A stretch of 64,000 bases of DNA from Chryseobacterium camelliae (GCF_030818575.1 NZ_JAUTAL010000001.1:1736001-1800000); one strand, 5' to 3'; shown: positions 1 through 10,590, numbered from the stretch's first letter. Notes: generated by a model not told the origin, from the letters alone. Made by a program: numbers and translations.

Positions 1-577
1 CCACCATGTCGGGAAGTTTATTGACCATTGACAGGTTGCTCACCGGACCGCCGTTGGAATGGTGGGCACGGTAAGGGTTCAGCCATACATGCAGTTCGAG
101 GCCTCTTTTGTGGGCTTCTTCAATCCAGAACTGCAGAGGATCGTAATTCGGATAAGGCGCACGGCCTGTCTGGCCGGTCAGGAAATATGACCAGGGTTCA
201 ATCTCACTGGTGTATAAAGCATCTGCTGAAGGACGGACCTGAAAGATCACCGCATTGAAATTATTGTCGGCAAGCATATCCAGCATCCCGATGGCTTCTG
301 CTTTTTGCTGGTCTACAGACAGATTATTCCTTGATGGCCAGTTGATGTTCGCCACACTGGCAACCCAGGCTCCACGGAATTCACGGCCGATCACCGGAAG
401 GTTGGTCCTGTAGGTTTCTTCCGGTTCTGCTTTTATAGGAGGAGGTTTAGGGAGAGAGGTTGCCTGCGGAACAGGCTTTTTACCCGTCTGAGATGTCACG
501 GCTTTCTGTGAGGAGCAAGACCCCATCGCAATAGCTGAGAAAAACAGGGCTGTATACGTAATGTTTCTGATGTTCAT
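1..577 (-). CDS. Family 10-like glycosyl hydrolase lipoprotein (GHL10/DUF187), 3' part missing
   Basis: Reading from the ATG at 577 towards the window edge gives a protein that starts MNIRNITYTALFFSAIAMG and then SCSS. This is a lipoprotein signal with the lipobox cysteine near residue 21. A proline-rich linker follows, then a segment containing REFRGAWVASVANINWPS, FNAVIFQVRPSADALY and LHVWLNPYRAH. These are hallmarks of the GHL10 (DUF187) family, a TIM-barrel hydrolase group thought to act on glycans or peptidoglycan at the cell surface. Only about 192 residues are inside the window, so the C-terminal half of the barrel is not visible. The substrate cannot be told from the sequence. The gene runs leftward out of the window. 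Confidence 0.85.
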   Translation of the reverse strand, partial: MNIRNITYTALFFSAIAMGSCSSQKAVTSQTGKKPVPQATSLPKPPPIKAEPEETYRTNLPVIGREFRGAWVASVANINWPSRNNLSVDQQKAEAIGMLDMLADNNFNAVIFQVRPSADALYTSEIEPWSYFLTGQTGRAPYPNYDPLQFWIEEAHKRGLELHVWLNPYRAHHSNGGPVSNLSMVNKLPDMV

Positions 578-669
578 AAAGCAAAAATAATGTTATTCAT
601 TTTTATTAGGAAACGCGACGCTTCCAAATTATGCGCTGAATATGAGTTAATGGATGATTTTTTTGATTT

Positions 670-1779
670 TCAAGGATCAAGTCTGTCCCGCAAAACAAAC
701 CCTTCCTTACCATCGTGAGTCCTTATGTGACACCACGATCCGCTTACCGCAAGAATCCGGACGCGTGTTTTGGTATCTGTTGTGGTTAAGATTTCATATT
801 GGGTTCCGGGACCTGCACGGAGGTTGGTTCCTGCTTTAGTGTGTTTTGATGCAGGAATGGCTGTTTTTGAATTCTGTTTGGGTACCGGCCGTATCCTGAT
901 GTAGGGATAAGGGTCAACTGCTCCGCCTGTGGTATAAATTCCGAAATGGAGATGCGTAGGCCCTCCTGCGGCATTACCGGTATTGCCTACCCAGCCGAGC
1001 GTGTCGCCGGTCTTTACATTTCTGCCGCTTTCGGTCAGGATGCTGTCCAGATGGGCATAGTAATAGGAATTCCCCAGCAAGGCATCACGCTGCCAAACCT
1101 GCTTCCCGCCCAATCCCTGATTTCCGGTACGGGTGATGAACCCATCGGCAACCGCAACCACAGGCGTTCTGCGGGAAGCAAAAATATCCACGCCTTCATG
1201 GCTCCTGCCGCCGCCGTCACGGCTCGCACCCCAGAAGCTCTGCACATTACGGTTTCCTTTCCCGGTTACCGGAAACGATAATGATGGCTGCGTGTAGAAC
1301 AGGAGCCCATAATTTTCAGAGAATTCTATTTCAGGCTGTATAACTACTTTGTATAAGCCGGTATTTTCTATAAAAGCGGAGAACCTGTTGTTGGTCATCA
1401 GGCTGCTTTCGGCATCATCGATGTTTGCACCCGGAGCCACAAGGTCTACAAAAATTTTTGCGTTAGGCTTATTTGTATTGCTTTCGATGATGAGTTGATC
1501 TCCTTTTTTGAGTTCCAGTGAATAGCCTATTGCATTCATCGCTGCGGAATCTGCCGCTACAACAAATGAAGTGCCTTCAGGAATGGTAAGCCGGTTGGCT
1601 ACCGCTGCAGAAAAACTGCCTTTCCAGTTAGCCATGGCACTATCAGATCCTGAAAAGCTGCGTTCATATTTCCTGCGTTCTGAGGTTTCAAAAATATGTT
1701 TTGGTACTTTCAGTCCGTCACAGGATAGGATTAGGAGCAGGATTGCAAAGAATAGTGATGCAGGTTTCAATGTACTCAT
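670..1779 (-). CDS. M23 family metallopeptidase lipoprotein with C-terminal SH3 domain
   Basis: The protein is 369 residues from the ATG at 1779. I chose this start because it puts a lipoprotein signal (SLFFAILLLILSC) directly at the N-terminus; an upstream ATG at 1839 would add 20 unlikely residues. The M23 (LytM) domain spans roughly residues 175-295. Its zinc ligands are visible as HEGVD (His194, Asp198) and HLHFG (His276, His278). The last ~50 residues (TNLRAGPGTQYEIL to the end) form a bacterial SH3 domain, which normally binds the cell wall. Known family role: cleavage of peptidoglycan cross-bridges. It is inferred to be a surface-anchored cell-wall hydrolase. It stands alone, in the same direction as the GHL10 gene. 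Confidence 0.9.
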   Translation of the reverse strand: MSTLKPASLFFAILLLILSCDGLKVPKHIFETSERRKYERSFSGSDSAMANWKGSFSAAVANRLTIPEGTSFVVAADSAAMNAIGYSLELKKGDQLIIESNTNKPNAKIFVDLVAPGANIDDAESSLMTNNRFSAFIENTGLYKVVIQPEIEFSENYGLLFYTQPSLSFPVTGKGNRNVQSFWGASRDGGGRSHEGVDIFASRRTPVVAVADGFITRTGNQGLGGKQVWQRDALLGNSYYYAHLDSILTESGRNVKTGDTLGWVGNTGNAAGGPTHLHFGIYTTGGAVDPYPYIRIRPVPKQNSKTAIPASKHTKAGTNLRAGPGTQYEILTTTDTKTRVRILAVSGSWCHIRTHDGKEGFVLRDRLDP

Positions 1780-1993
1780 GGCAGGGAAAATGCAAAAATG
1801 TGGCCGTAGCAATAAAGAAACGGATGATTGCATAAGCAATATCCTGGTTTAACTGTATGCTCTTATCCATATATGGCTGACTCAAACCTCACAGGTTTTG
1901 AAAACCCTTGAGGTTTATCTTTGTCGTTATTGAAAATAAAAAAACCTTCTTCCGCTTATTTTGCTTCAGGAAGATAATTCAAAACAAATTTCA

Positions 1994-2383
1994 TTATTCA
2001 TCTGAATTTCTGACCTTTTTAAAAATAAATTCACTGCTGTTTTTGATGACCAGTAATGTATCTCCTTCCGCTTTCTTTATGATTCTGAACGGAAGCTCAA
2101 CCTCTCTCCAATAGACCGGAAAATCACTATTCTGAACACTGCCGGGAATCAGCAATCTTCTTTCTTCAAAATTCCTGGGATAATACATGAAATTATATTG
2201 TTTATTAATATAACTTTCATCATTAATTATAAAGGAGTGTCCGATATTAAAAACTCCTTCCCCCGGAATCAGAACATCAAACTGGTACTCATCAAAATCT
2301 TTCAGCTCTGTTTCTTTAAGATGACACCCTACAATCATGAAACTGTACAAGATCAAAATAAAAATTCTATGATATTTTTTCAT
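1994..2383 (-). CDS. Hypothetical lipoprotein
   Basis: This is a 129-residue protein starting MKKYHRIFILILYSFMIVG and then C, a clear lipoprotein signal with the lipobox cysteine at residue 20. An ATG 18 bp further upstream (2401) is possible but moves the signal inward. The mature part is mostly short beta-type segments ending in a lysine-rich tail. I do not recognise a family. It is separated from typA by a terminator-like hairpin at 2431-2462, so it is probably its own transcription unit. Confidence 0.6.
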   Translation of the reverse strand: MKKYHRIFILILYSFMIVGCHLKETELKDFDEYQFDVLIPGEGVFNIGHSFIINDESYINKQYNFMYYPRNFEERRLLIPGSVQNSDFPVYWREVELPFRIIKKAEGDTLLVIKNSSEFIFKKVRNSDE

Positions 2384-2430
2384 ATTAACTCCTTTACTCA
2401 ACTCTTGATAACATTAAAAACTGAAACTAA

Positions 2431-2462
2431 AAAAAGCCTCCCGATAAATACGGAAGGCTTAT
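2431..2462 (-). terminator. Rho-independent terminator of typA
   Basis: On the minus strand the sequence AAGCCTTCCG, a short loop and a GGGAGGCTT arm are followed by a run of T. It lies about 40 bp after the typA stop codon, so it most likely ends the typA transcript. Confidence 0.75.
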
Positions 2463-2502
2463 ATAGTATCCTGAAACCATTAGTTTTCAGTGATTGTTGC
2501 AA

Positions 2503-4311
2503 TTAAGCTTTTGCAGATCTTTCCACTCTCTTTCTTTCTTCTTCAGAAAGGATTTTCTTTCTCATTCTGATGAAATTCGGTGTTACCTCAATAGCTTCGT
2601 CACCCTGGATGTATTCCATGCATTCTTCAAGTGAGAATAAGATTTTCGGAGCTACCCCGGTGTCTTTATCTTTTCCTGACGCTCTCATGTTATTCAGCTG
2701 CTTTGCTTCTACGATGTTTACCACAAGGTCTCCCGGTTTGTTCTGCTCACCGATGATCATTCCCGCATAGATTTCCTCACCCGGATCTACGAAGAACTTA
2801 CCTCTGTCCTGTAATTTAGCAATGGAATATTCCGTAGCAGGACCTTGGGTTTTGCTGATCAGTACCCCGTTGTTTCTTCCCGGAATAGCGCCTTTGAAAG
2901 GCTTGTACTCCGTGAAACGGTGTGCCATGATCGCTTCTCCTGCAGTAGCGGTAAGCATTTGGGAACGCAGTCCGATAAGACCTCTGGAAGGAATTTCGAA
3001 TTCCATGTGCTGCATTTCACCTTTGGTTTCCATGATGTGAAGGTCCCCTTTTCTCTGGGTAGCAAGATCGATTACTCTGGAAGCATATTCTTCCGGAACA
3101 TCTACCACCAAAGATTCATAAGGCTCCAATTTTTGTCCGTTTTCATCTTCTCTAAGGATTACCTGAGGCTGACCGATGGTCATTTCGTATCCTTCCCTTC
3201 TCATCGTTTCGATAAGAACCGATAAGTGAAGAATACCTCTACCGAATACCAGGAATGTGTTGGCATCATCCGTCTGCTGAACCTTCAAAGCAAGGTTTTT
3301 CTCCAATTCTTTGGTTAACCTTTCTTTCAGGTGGTTAGACGTTACATATTTACCGTCTTTCCCGAAGAACGGAGAGTTGTTGATGGAGAACGTCATGTTC
3401 AGCGTAGGCTCATCGATGGCCGTTCTTTCCAATGGCTCAGGATTTTCAAGGTCTACGAATGAATCACCGATCTGGAAGGCATCGAAACCTACTACGGCAC
3501 AGATATCACCGGCCTGTACTTCGGTTACTTTTTTCTTTCCTAATCCTTCAAAAACATATAATTCCTTTACTTTTCCTTTTACAATTTTTCCGTCTGCCTG
3601 GGCAAGACCGATCCACTGGGATTCTTTGATCTCCCCTCTGGTTACTTTCCCGATCGCGATCCTTCCTAGGAAAGAAGAGAAATCCAGGGAAGTAATCTGC
3701 ATCTGAAGGGTTCCTTCGCTCACTTTCGGAGCCGGAACGTATTGCAGGATACCATCCAGTAACGGTAAAATATCTTCTGTCTGCTCCAGTGAAGTGTTGA
3801 ACCATCCCTGTTTTGAAGATCCGTAGAACGTTGGGAAATCCAGTTGTTCTTCCGTAGCTTCCAGGTTGAAGAACAGGTCGAATACCTGATCGTGAACTTC
3901 ATCCGGACGACAGTTCGGTTTATCTACTTTGTTGATAACCACCAATGGTCTCAATCCCAGTTCCAGGGCTTTCTGAAGTACGAAACGCGTCTGTGGCATA
4001 GGACCTTCAAAAGCATCCACCAAAAGGATTACCCCATCGGCCATTTTCAGAACCCTTTCCACTTCGCCACCGAAATCGGCGTGACCGGGGGTATCGATTA
4101 CATTAATTTTTGTGTCTTTATAAGTAACAGAAATATTTTTGGACAAGATGGTGATCCCTCTTTCTCTTTCAAGATCATTGTTATCCATAATTAATTCCCC
4201 GCTCTCCTGATTTTCTCTGAAAATGTTGGTCGCGTGAATGATCTTGTCAACCAAAGTGGTCTTCCCGTGGTCAACGTGTGCGATAATCGCAATATTTCTA
4301 ATGTTTTGCAT
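2503..4311 (-). CDS. typA: Translational GTPase TypA/BipA
   Basis: The 602-residue protein matches the family's normal length (about 600-615). The GTPase motifs are all present: [13 protein letters not shown] (P-loop, residues ~11-23), RGITI (switch I), [12 protein letters not shown] (G3) and NKVDKPN (G4). EF-G-like domains III and V and the TypA-specific C-terminal domain ([30 protein letters not shown]) follow in order. TypA binds the 70S ribosome and helps assembly of the large subunit, especially in cold or stress. It is a single gene in this window, with a hairpin terminator just downstream. Confidence 0.98.
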   Translation of the reverse strand: MQNIRNIAIIAHVDHGKTTLVDKIIHATNIFRENQESGELIMDNNDLERERGITILSKNISVTYKDTKINVIDTPGHADFGGEVERVLKMADGVILLVDAFEGPMPQTRFVLQKALELGLRPLVVINKVDKPNCRPDEVHDQVFDLFFNLEATEEQLDFPTFYGSSKQGWFNTSLEQTEDILPLLDGILQYVPAPKVSEGTLQMQITSLDFSSFLGRIAIGKVTRGEIKESQWIGLAQADGKIVKGKVKELYVFEGLGKKKVTEVQAGDICAVVGFDAFQIGDSFVDLENPEPLERTAIDEPTLNMTFSINNSPFFGKDGKYVTSNHLKERLTKELEKNLALKVQQTDDANTFLVFGRGILHLSVLIETMRREGYEMTIGQPQVILREDENGQKLEPYESLVVDVPEEYASRVIDLATQRKGDLHIMETKGEMQHMEFEIPSRGLIGLRSQMLTATAGEAIMAHRFTEYKPFKGAIPGRNNGVLISKTQGPATEYSIAKLQDRGKFFVDPGEEIYAGMIIGEQNKPGDLVVNIVEAKQLNNMRASGKDKDTGVAPKILFSLEECMEYIQGDEAIEVTPNFIRMRKKILSEEERKRVERSAKA

Positions 4312-4478
4312 ATAGGATTTTTACGGGTGCAAAAATAGTGATTTTAAACCAAATATAACGTATGATGCATAATTATTTAACAATTTAATAATGAGCGGAT
4401 TATTTAAACCAGATATGCACAAAGTTTAGGAAACGCTTTTTCCGGCAAAGTTCCGGACGGTTCCTTTCGGCTATATGT

Positions 4479-4507
4479 TAAGGCCCGGATCAAAGATCCG
4501 GGCCTTA
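4479..4507. terminator. Strong bidirectional hairpin after the PfpI-like gene
   Basis: A perfect 13-bp stem, TAAGGCCCGGATC / GATCCGGGCCTTA with a 3-nt loop, lies 36 bp downstream of the PfpI-like gene's stop codon. It most likely ends that leftward transcript and insulates it from typA. Confidence 0.75.
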
Positions 4508-4542
4508 ACTGACTTAATTTATATAGTTTAATTGCAGTATGC

Positions 4543-5091
4543 TTATACTGTCTGCTCTTCGTGTTTTCCTTCATTGATTTCTTCTACCAGCTTTTTATTG
4601 AAAGCGGGTAAATCTTCAGGAGTCCTGCTGGTAACCAATCCGTTGTCAGTTACTACCTCGCTGTCTTCCCAGTCTGCCCCAGCATTTTTCAGGTCTTTGC
4701 TGATGGATTTTACGGAAGTCATGTTTCTCCCCTGCACTACCTCTGCGTTGATCAGGATCTGTGGTCCGTGGCAAATGGCTCCTACCGGTTTATGCTGTTC
4801 AAAAAAGTCCCTTACAAAGCTTAATGCGGTATCATTGGTCCTTAAAGTATCCGGGTTGATCACTCCTCCAGGTAACATCAATGCATCATAATCAGAAGCG
4901 GAGGCTTCGTTCAACGTTTTATCTACAGGATATTCTTTCCCCCAGTCTTTTTCTGCCCATGCTTTGATGGTTCCCGCTTCCGGGCTGATGATATGGGCTG
5001 TCCAGCCTTGTTGTTCTAAATACTCTTTTGGTGATTTCAGTTCACTTTCTTCAAAACCGTGTGTTGCCAGAATGGCGATTTTCTTAGACAT
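4543..5091 (-). CDS. DJ-1/PfpI family protein (class I glutamine amidotransferase-like)
   Basis: The 182-residue protein begins MSKKIAILATHGFEESELKS, the typical first strand of the PfpI/YhbO subgroup. The nucleophile elbow AICHGPQIL (Cys near residue 104, followed by His) and the LMLPGGVINPDTLR loop are intact, so the Cys/His/Glu site of the family is present. Members of this group are stress proteins with reported deglycase, chaperone or weak protease activity; which one applies here cannot be decided. It is a single gene bounded by the hairpin at 4479-4507. Confidence 0.9.
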   Translation of the reverse strand: MSKKIAILATHGFEESELKSPKEYLEQQGWTAHIISPEAGTIKAWAEKDWGKEYPVDKTLNEASASDYDALMLPGGVINPDTLRTNDTALSFVRDFFEQHKPVGAICHGPQILINAEVVQGRNMTSVKSISKDLKNAGADWEDSEVVTDNGLVTSRTPEDLPAFNKKLVEEINEGKHEEQTV

Positions 5092-5177
5092 AATTTTTTG
5101 ATTTGGTGTTATACGGTTAATAACTAAGAAAAAATGATGCCGCCGAAAGCCTTTGAATGCTAAAAATTTGTTAAAAC

Positions 5178-5944
<767 letters not shown>

Positions 5945-5973
5945 TTTGCTCCGTTGAAAAAACAATGATGTAA

Positions 5974-7596
5974 TTATTTATTCTGTAGATTTTTACTTTC
6001 GATAAGATTTCCGATCCTATTCATCAGGCAGTCCAAAATTTCATCCATGATAAGCAGTTTCTCTCCCGGACAATGGTCGATGTTATCAGTGTATCGTAAT
6101 CCGGCATCTATGGTCCTGTAAAAATCGGGGCTTAGCTTACCGAACAGGAACTCGATTTTCTCCATCGAAGGGTCTGCGAAAACGCACAATTTCCAGATGC
6201 TGAATGCATTAAGGTAATGCGGCATATACGAATGCAGGGAACCATACAGGAAAACCCGGAAGGCTTTCATCACACACCGGGCAAAAACGGCTGCAAAGCC
6301 GTATCCTTTGTTGTCCTCAACATATTTCCGCATGGCAAAATATTTTGTGACATAGCCCTGTAAAGCGGCATAATATAAATCCATATCCCCATATTCTGTA
6401 CCATGCGGTTCCTCCCAGTGAATATCAGGATGCAGGTCATCGGTTGTGAAAATCCTGTTCCGGCCAGTCATGATCTGCCGCATCAGATGCTGGCCATTAA
6501 ATAATTGCTCCTGAATGGAAATCCTGCTGTGGCTTAGAATAACAACACCTGCTGAACCGCAGCTTTTCGCCTGTACCGAATCCTGGATCCGGATGATCTT
6601 CTCATTGCCCAGCCCCTCCCCGATCACCAGAAGGTAATACAGCCTGATCTTCCGGCTGTTCTCAAAAGTATCTGCCGTATGAAACAGGAAAATTTCCTCC
6701 GGATCAGCTGTTTTACAGACGGCATTGAAGATCATTTCCAGGTTTTTGTCGCCGGTTTTGGTTTCAGGAATTTCCGCTTCAACAGCTAAAACGGGAACAT
6801 CCGGCTCCAGCATGGTTTTCAGTTCTTTGAACCTGTGTTCTATCCGCTGGTATAATTCCGATTCCAGATGCTGTATTGCGCTGTACAGTTCTGTCCGGAT
6901 GTCCATTTCATCCCCCGATTCCGCAGCGTTTAGGGCAGCTTCCAGTTTTGAGATCAGGTAATAGGTATTTCCGTTTTTCCTGACCAGCAGTTTCCGTAAT
7001 AGCGGAATATGCAGGGTTAAATCTTTTATTCTCTGGTGTTTATTTTTGTGGTCCCTCCGGTCTCCCAGATACATATATTCCAGGTAATCCAGATCATGTT
7101 CAATCAGCCTGATGTACATCAAATAGGTGCTGATGGGTGAATACAAGGCGTGGAACCGGTCTGTTTCCGACTTCAGCAGGTCATGGTCGTGGTAAAATTC
7201 TTCCCTGAAAGAAGAATACCTTTTCATCCGATGTTTTCCGGCTTTATCCATATGGTGACAGGCCGGAACAGGATCTTTACTGTAGATCAACAGTGACGAA
7301 TGGGTATAGTAATACACCAAAGGATAGCCTTTCTTTAACTGATATTCTACCGTTTGCGGACAGGATACATATAATTTTGTCTGATGCTCCGAAAAGGCTT
7401 TGGTGACCCATTTTCTTTCGCGGATCAGTTCAGCATCCTTATGGGATTGAGTCATGAGGAAGAGATGGCTATAGCCTTTCTGATCCGCAGGATGGTAATA
7501 GATCTGTAGTATCAGATTATTCAGGCATTCCTGCCGCAGCTGATTCCGAAGGTATTCATTCTTCAGGGGAATCATCATTTTTTTTGTTGTGTCCAT
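5974..7596 (-). CDS. Large hypothetical protein, possibly nucleotidyltransferase-like with a HEPN-like C-terminus
   Basis: This is a 540-residue soluble protein with no signal peptide. I do not recognise the family with certainty. The first ~110 residues (LILQIYYHPADQKGYSHLFL, YPLVYYYTHSSLLIYS) and residues ~295-375 (EEIFLFHTADTF, YLLVIGEG, GVVILSHSRISIQEQL) look like two related alpha/beta units. This resembles the nucleotidyltransferase-like folds of other Bacteroidota proteins. The last ~130 residues are all helical (GYVTKYFAMRKYVEDNKGYG, FRVFLYGSLHSYMPHYLNAF) and could be a HEPN-type bundle. The classical R-x4-6-H catalytic motif of HEPN ribonucleases is not obvious. The gene lies next to the first palindromic repeat cluster. 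Confidence 0.6.
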   Translation of the reverse strand: MDTTKKMMIPLKNEYLRNQLRQECLNNLILQIYYHPADQKGYSHLFLMTQSHKDAELIRERKWVTKAFSEHQTKLYVSCPQTVEYQLKKGYPLVYYYTHSSLLIYSKDPVPACHHMDKAGKHRMKRYSSFREEFYHDHDLLKSETDRFHALYSPISTYLMYIRLIEHDLDYLEYMYLGDRRDHKNKHQRIKDLTLHIPLLRKLLVRKNGNTYYLISKLEAALNAAESGDEMDIRTELYSAIQHLESELYQRIEHRFKELKTMLEPDVPVLAVEAEIPETKTGDKNLEMIFNAVCKTADPEEIFLFHTADTFENSRKIRLYYLLVIGEGLGNEKIIRIQDSVQAKSCGSAGVVILSHSRISIQEQLFNGQHLMRQIMTGRNRIFTTDDLHPDIHWEEPHGTEYGDMDLYYAALQGYVTKYFAMRKYVEDNKGYGFAAVFARCVMKAFRVFLYGSLHSYMPHYLNAFSIWKLCVFADPSMEKIEFLFGKLSPDFYRTIDAGLRYTDNIDHCPGEKLLIMDEILDCLMNRIGNLIESKNLQNK

Positions 7597-7767
7597 TGCT
7601 GTGTTTTTTTAGATGGTGAAACGAATTTCCCATACCGGAGCAGATTATCCAAGTTTTTGTAAGACTATGAAAGCCGGAATAACGGATGTCCCATCCCTCC
7701 AGAACGGTTATTCTTCCTTTCTGCTTCTTTTTTAGTTTGCCAAACATAAAAGTGATCCTTTCAACAA

Positions 7768-8684
7768 GTTCTCGATACACTCCACTCCGTTCGTACTCGA
7801 ACTGACGGAGACGGAAATTAATCTCTGACAAACACTGCGGCACCGTCAGTTCGAGTGTTTTTCGCAGCAATGCGGAGAAAAATGTATCGAGAACCGGTGA
7901 TTAACAAACAAAAGTGGGATCCTTTTCAACAAGTTCCCGATACACTCCACTCCGTTCCGCACTCGAACTGACGGAGACGGAAATTAATCTCTGACAAACA
8001 CTGCGGCACCGTCAGTTCGAGTGTTTTTCGCAGCAATGCGGAGAAAAATGTATCGAGAACCAATGATTGACAAACAAAAGTGTGATTCTTTTCAAAAAGT
8101 TCTCGATACACTCCACTCCGTTCCGTACTCGAACTGACGGAGACGGAAATTAATCTCTGACAAACACTGCGGCCCCGTCAGTTCGAGTGTTTTTCGCAGC
8201 AACGCGGAGAAAAATGTATCGAGAACTGATGAGTAACAAACAAACGGAGGCTATCATCCGCACTAAGTTCTCGATACACTCCACTCCGTTCCGTACTCGA
8301 ACTGACGGAGACGGAAATTAATCTCTGACAAACACTGCGGCCCCGTCAGTTCGAGTGTTTTTCGCAGCAATGCGGAGAAAAATGTATCGAGAACCCGGTA
8401 ATTAACAAACAAAAGTGGGATTCTTTTCAACAAGTTCTCGATACACTCCACTTCGTTCCGTACTCGAACTGACGGAGACGAAAATCAATCTATGACAAAC
8501 ACTGCGGCACCGTCAGTTCGAGTGTTTTTCGCAGCAAGGCGGAGAAAAATGTATCGAGAACCGGTGATTAACAAACAAAAGTGGAATCCTTTTCAACAAG
8601 TTCTCGATACGCTCCACTCCGTTCCGCACTCGAACTGACGGAGACGGAAATTAATCTCTGGCAAACACTGCGGCCCCGTCAGTT
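7768..8684. repeat. Tandem array of ~165-bp palindromic repeats, cluster 1
   Basis: Six units begin with GTTCTCGATACACTCCACTC or a close variant at 7768, 7933, 8099, 8267, 8434 and 8600. Each unit is about 128 bp. It has an outer inverted repeat (GTTCTCGATACA / TGTATCGAGAAC) and an inner one (CTCGAACTGAC / GTCAGTTCGAG), joined by a ~39-bp variable linker (usually ending in AACAAACAAAAGTG...CAACAA). The last unit stops after the inner arm, at about 8684. Short translations from the region are only artefacts of the repeat. The cluster fills most of the gap between divergent genes at 7596 and 8914. The remaining bases 8685-8913 hold no gene I can support. Confidence 0.9.
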
Positions 8685-8913
8685 TTATCCATTAGTTTTT
8701 TCAGCATAGGATCGAAAGATGCATCAGAAAGTACATGGTTTTTCCTTCACTGTCAATTCATACCTTTCTGTACAAGGCATACCCATCAAAACTACATCCT
8801 GAAAGTGAGTACCATAGTCATTGGGTTAGGATTTTTACCGGATAATTTATACCTTTACTCGTCACACTTTTAAAAGATTGGCTGTATCTTTACGGCTTAG
8901 AAAAACAAAACAC

Positions 8914-9318
8914 ATGGAACAGAAAATACATCAGGGACGCAACGTCAAACGCTTCAGGGAAATGCTGGGCGTCAAACAGGAAGCCCTCGCCCTCGATTTA
9001 GGCGATGAATGGAACCAGAAGAAAGTTTCCCTCCTGGAACAAAAAGACGTCATCGAAGAAGCGATCCTTCAGAAAATCTCCGAAATACTGCATATTCCCG
9101 TAGAGGCATTTCAGAATTTTGATGAGGAACATGCAGTGAATGTAATTGCGAATACTTTTGGAGATAATGCTTGTGTCGGTAACCCGAACTCAACTTTCAA
9201 TTTTAATCCCATTGAAAAATGGATTGAGGCTTTGGAGGAGATTAAAAGGCTGAATACGGAGCTGCTGAAGTCTAAGGATGAGCAGATTAGAATGATGGAG
9301 AAGCTGATTGGAAAATAA
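8914..9318 (+). CDS. Helix-turn-helix (XRE-type) transcriptional regulator
   Basis: This is a 134-residue protein from the ATG at 8914 (MEQKIHQGRNVKRFREMLGV). An in-frame ATG at 8878 would add 12 residues from the leader. Residues ~8-65 form an XRE-type DNA-binding domain (KRFREMLGVKQEALALDLGD, QKKVSLLEQ, LQKISEILHIPVEAF). The C-terminal third is a coiled-coil-like helix (EKWIEALEEIKRLNTELLKS), probably for dimerisation. It is convergent with the McrBC operon and shares the hairpin at 9323-9346 with it. Whether it regulates the restriction genes is not shown by the sequence. Confidence 0.8.
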   Translation: MEQKIHQGRNVKRFREMLGVKQEALALDLGDEWNQKKVSLLEQKDVIEEAILQKISEILHIPVEAFQNFDEEHAVNVIANTFGDNACVGNPNSTFNFNPIEKWIEALEEIKRLNTELLKSKDEQIRMMEKLIGK

Positions 9319-9322
9319 TAGT

Positions 9323-9346
9323 AAAGCCTGAGAGTGCTCAGGCTTT
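9323..9346. terminator. Bidirectional terminator between the HTH gene and mcrC
   Basis: A perfect 10-bp stem, AAAGCCTGAG / CTCAGGCTTT with a 4-nt loop. The stop codon of mcrC, at 9338, lies inside the stem. It serves both converging transcripts. Confidence 0.75.
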
Positions 9347-10588
9347 GGTTATAAATGTATCTAATATTTTTTTCCCTATATCCTGATCGAGCTTTCCGTC
9401 TTTGTCCAAAACAGATATTTTACCTAAGCCACAGTGATGATGGCTATTATTTTTTAAAGGGACAAACTGATTGTAGACATTTGTATTATCCTGAACATTA
9501 TTCGCAGGATACAGCAAAAGTGAATTTCCGCTGTCCCAGTATTCATTATACACATACATTTGCCTAAGATCATGAGTAGATGGCTGTGACTGATCGATAT
9601 TTTTCCATTTGGTATCAATAATCAGCTTCACCTCACTCTCCTTTTCAACGACAATATCAGGGCGTATATAAATACCGTTCCAGAAAGGTTTAGAATTCTG
9701 TCCGTATATGCTAATTCCAGATCCTTCTGCAGCCTGTTTCAATTTCACTAAAACATATTCTTCCCAAAGACGGTTCATATCGAAAAGCAATGCCAGCATT
9801 TTTTCTGATCCATCGGAAACATTGGGTGCATAATTCAGAATAATTAATCGTGCTATGGACAATGCCGTTTCATAGGGTGCGGTCTTTCTTGATTTCGGAA
9901 TTTTTGAGAACGTATTGTCATTAGCTTTAATCAATTTTACCTCTGGAAAACCAAGTTGTACGGTTTTACATTTGCTATAAATATAAGTTCCTTTTGAAAA
10001 CTCAGCAATAATATTCAATGCCTGATTTAGAATCTGATGAATCAGATGGTCTTTTTTATATACCTGATGGGTTGTATAAAAACGTTCTTTATGAACAAGA
10101 TTTCTCTGAATATGCCCAGCAAATTCAAGTTTGCCTTTTAAAGCTTTTACATTTCCGGTTTGCCTGTAGTACTGTTTAATCAATCCCTGATGAATGAGCA
10201 GCCATAATTCATCTAAAAACCATTCAAAGTAAATATCCAGAAGGTGTATTGATTGCCGCGATACATTGGCCTGACCGACCTGTTGTATTTTCAATTTTCT
10301 GGTTGCTTTCAGCATTTGGATCAGTACGTTCTGCCATTTGCTTTTATTTTCTTCGGTATCGGATTCATAACGGTCTATTTTAGGAAGAATCTCAATTGAT
10401 AATCCATCGACTTGGATAACACCTACGTATTGTTTGAATACGACACCGTTGTGTTTCAAGTCGAAATATTGGTAATTATGCAAAGCATTGAGTTTGGATA
10501 ATGCCACAAAGTGATTGTTATTAAAGCCTTTGTCACCAGTTGCAAGAAAGCTGTGTTCGAAAACTTGGATGATATTTTTCTTTGTCAT
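9338..10588 (-). CDS. mcrC: McrC family nuclease subunit of a McrBC restriction system
   Basis: The 416-residue protein has the McrC layout. An N-terminal part binds the McrB motor (NGVVFKQYVGVIQVDGLSIE, LPKIDRYE, WLFLDELWLLI-like helices). A C-terminal PD-(D/E)xK nuclease contains GIYIRPDIVVEKESEV followed by LIIDTKWKN, with the Asp and the D-x-K pair present. In the known system McrC is recruited by the McrB ring and cuts DNA carrying modified cytosine. The gene starts 2 bp after the mcrB stop, so the two are co-transcribed and probably translationally coupled. Confidence 0.93.
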   Translation of the reverse strand: MTKKNIIQVFEHSFLATGDKGFNNNHFVALSKLNALHNYQYFDLKHNGVVFKQYVGVIQVDGLSIEILPKIDRYESDTEENKSKWQNVLIQMLKATRKLKIQQVGQANVSRQSIHLLDIYFEWFLDELWLLIHQGLIKQYYRQTGNVKALKGKLEFAGHIQRNLVHKERFYTTHQVYKKDHLIHQILNQALNIIAEFSKGTYIYSKCKTVQLGFPEVKLIKANDNTFSKIPKSRKTAPYETALSIARLIILNYAPNVSDGSEKMLALLFDMNRLWEEYVLVKLKQAAEGSGISIYGQNSKPFWNGIYIRPDIVVEKESEVKLIIDTKWKNIDQSQPSTHDLRQMYVYNEYWDSGNSLLLYPANNVQDNTNVYNQFVPLKNNSHHHCGLGKISVLDKDGKLDQDIGKKILDTFITKA

Positions 10589-10590
10589 TT

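Noticed and set aside
7926..8451. Short proteins with repeated FFSALLRKTLELT-like stretches
   Set aside because: They are translations of the palindromic repeat in one frame, recur in every cluster, and are open only by chance.
7768..8684. CRISPR-like array at the repeat clusters
   Set aside because: The units are ~165 bp, contain internal palindromes and have similar linkers, with no unique spacers of constant length and no cas gene attached.
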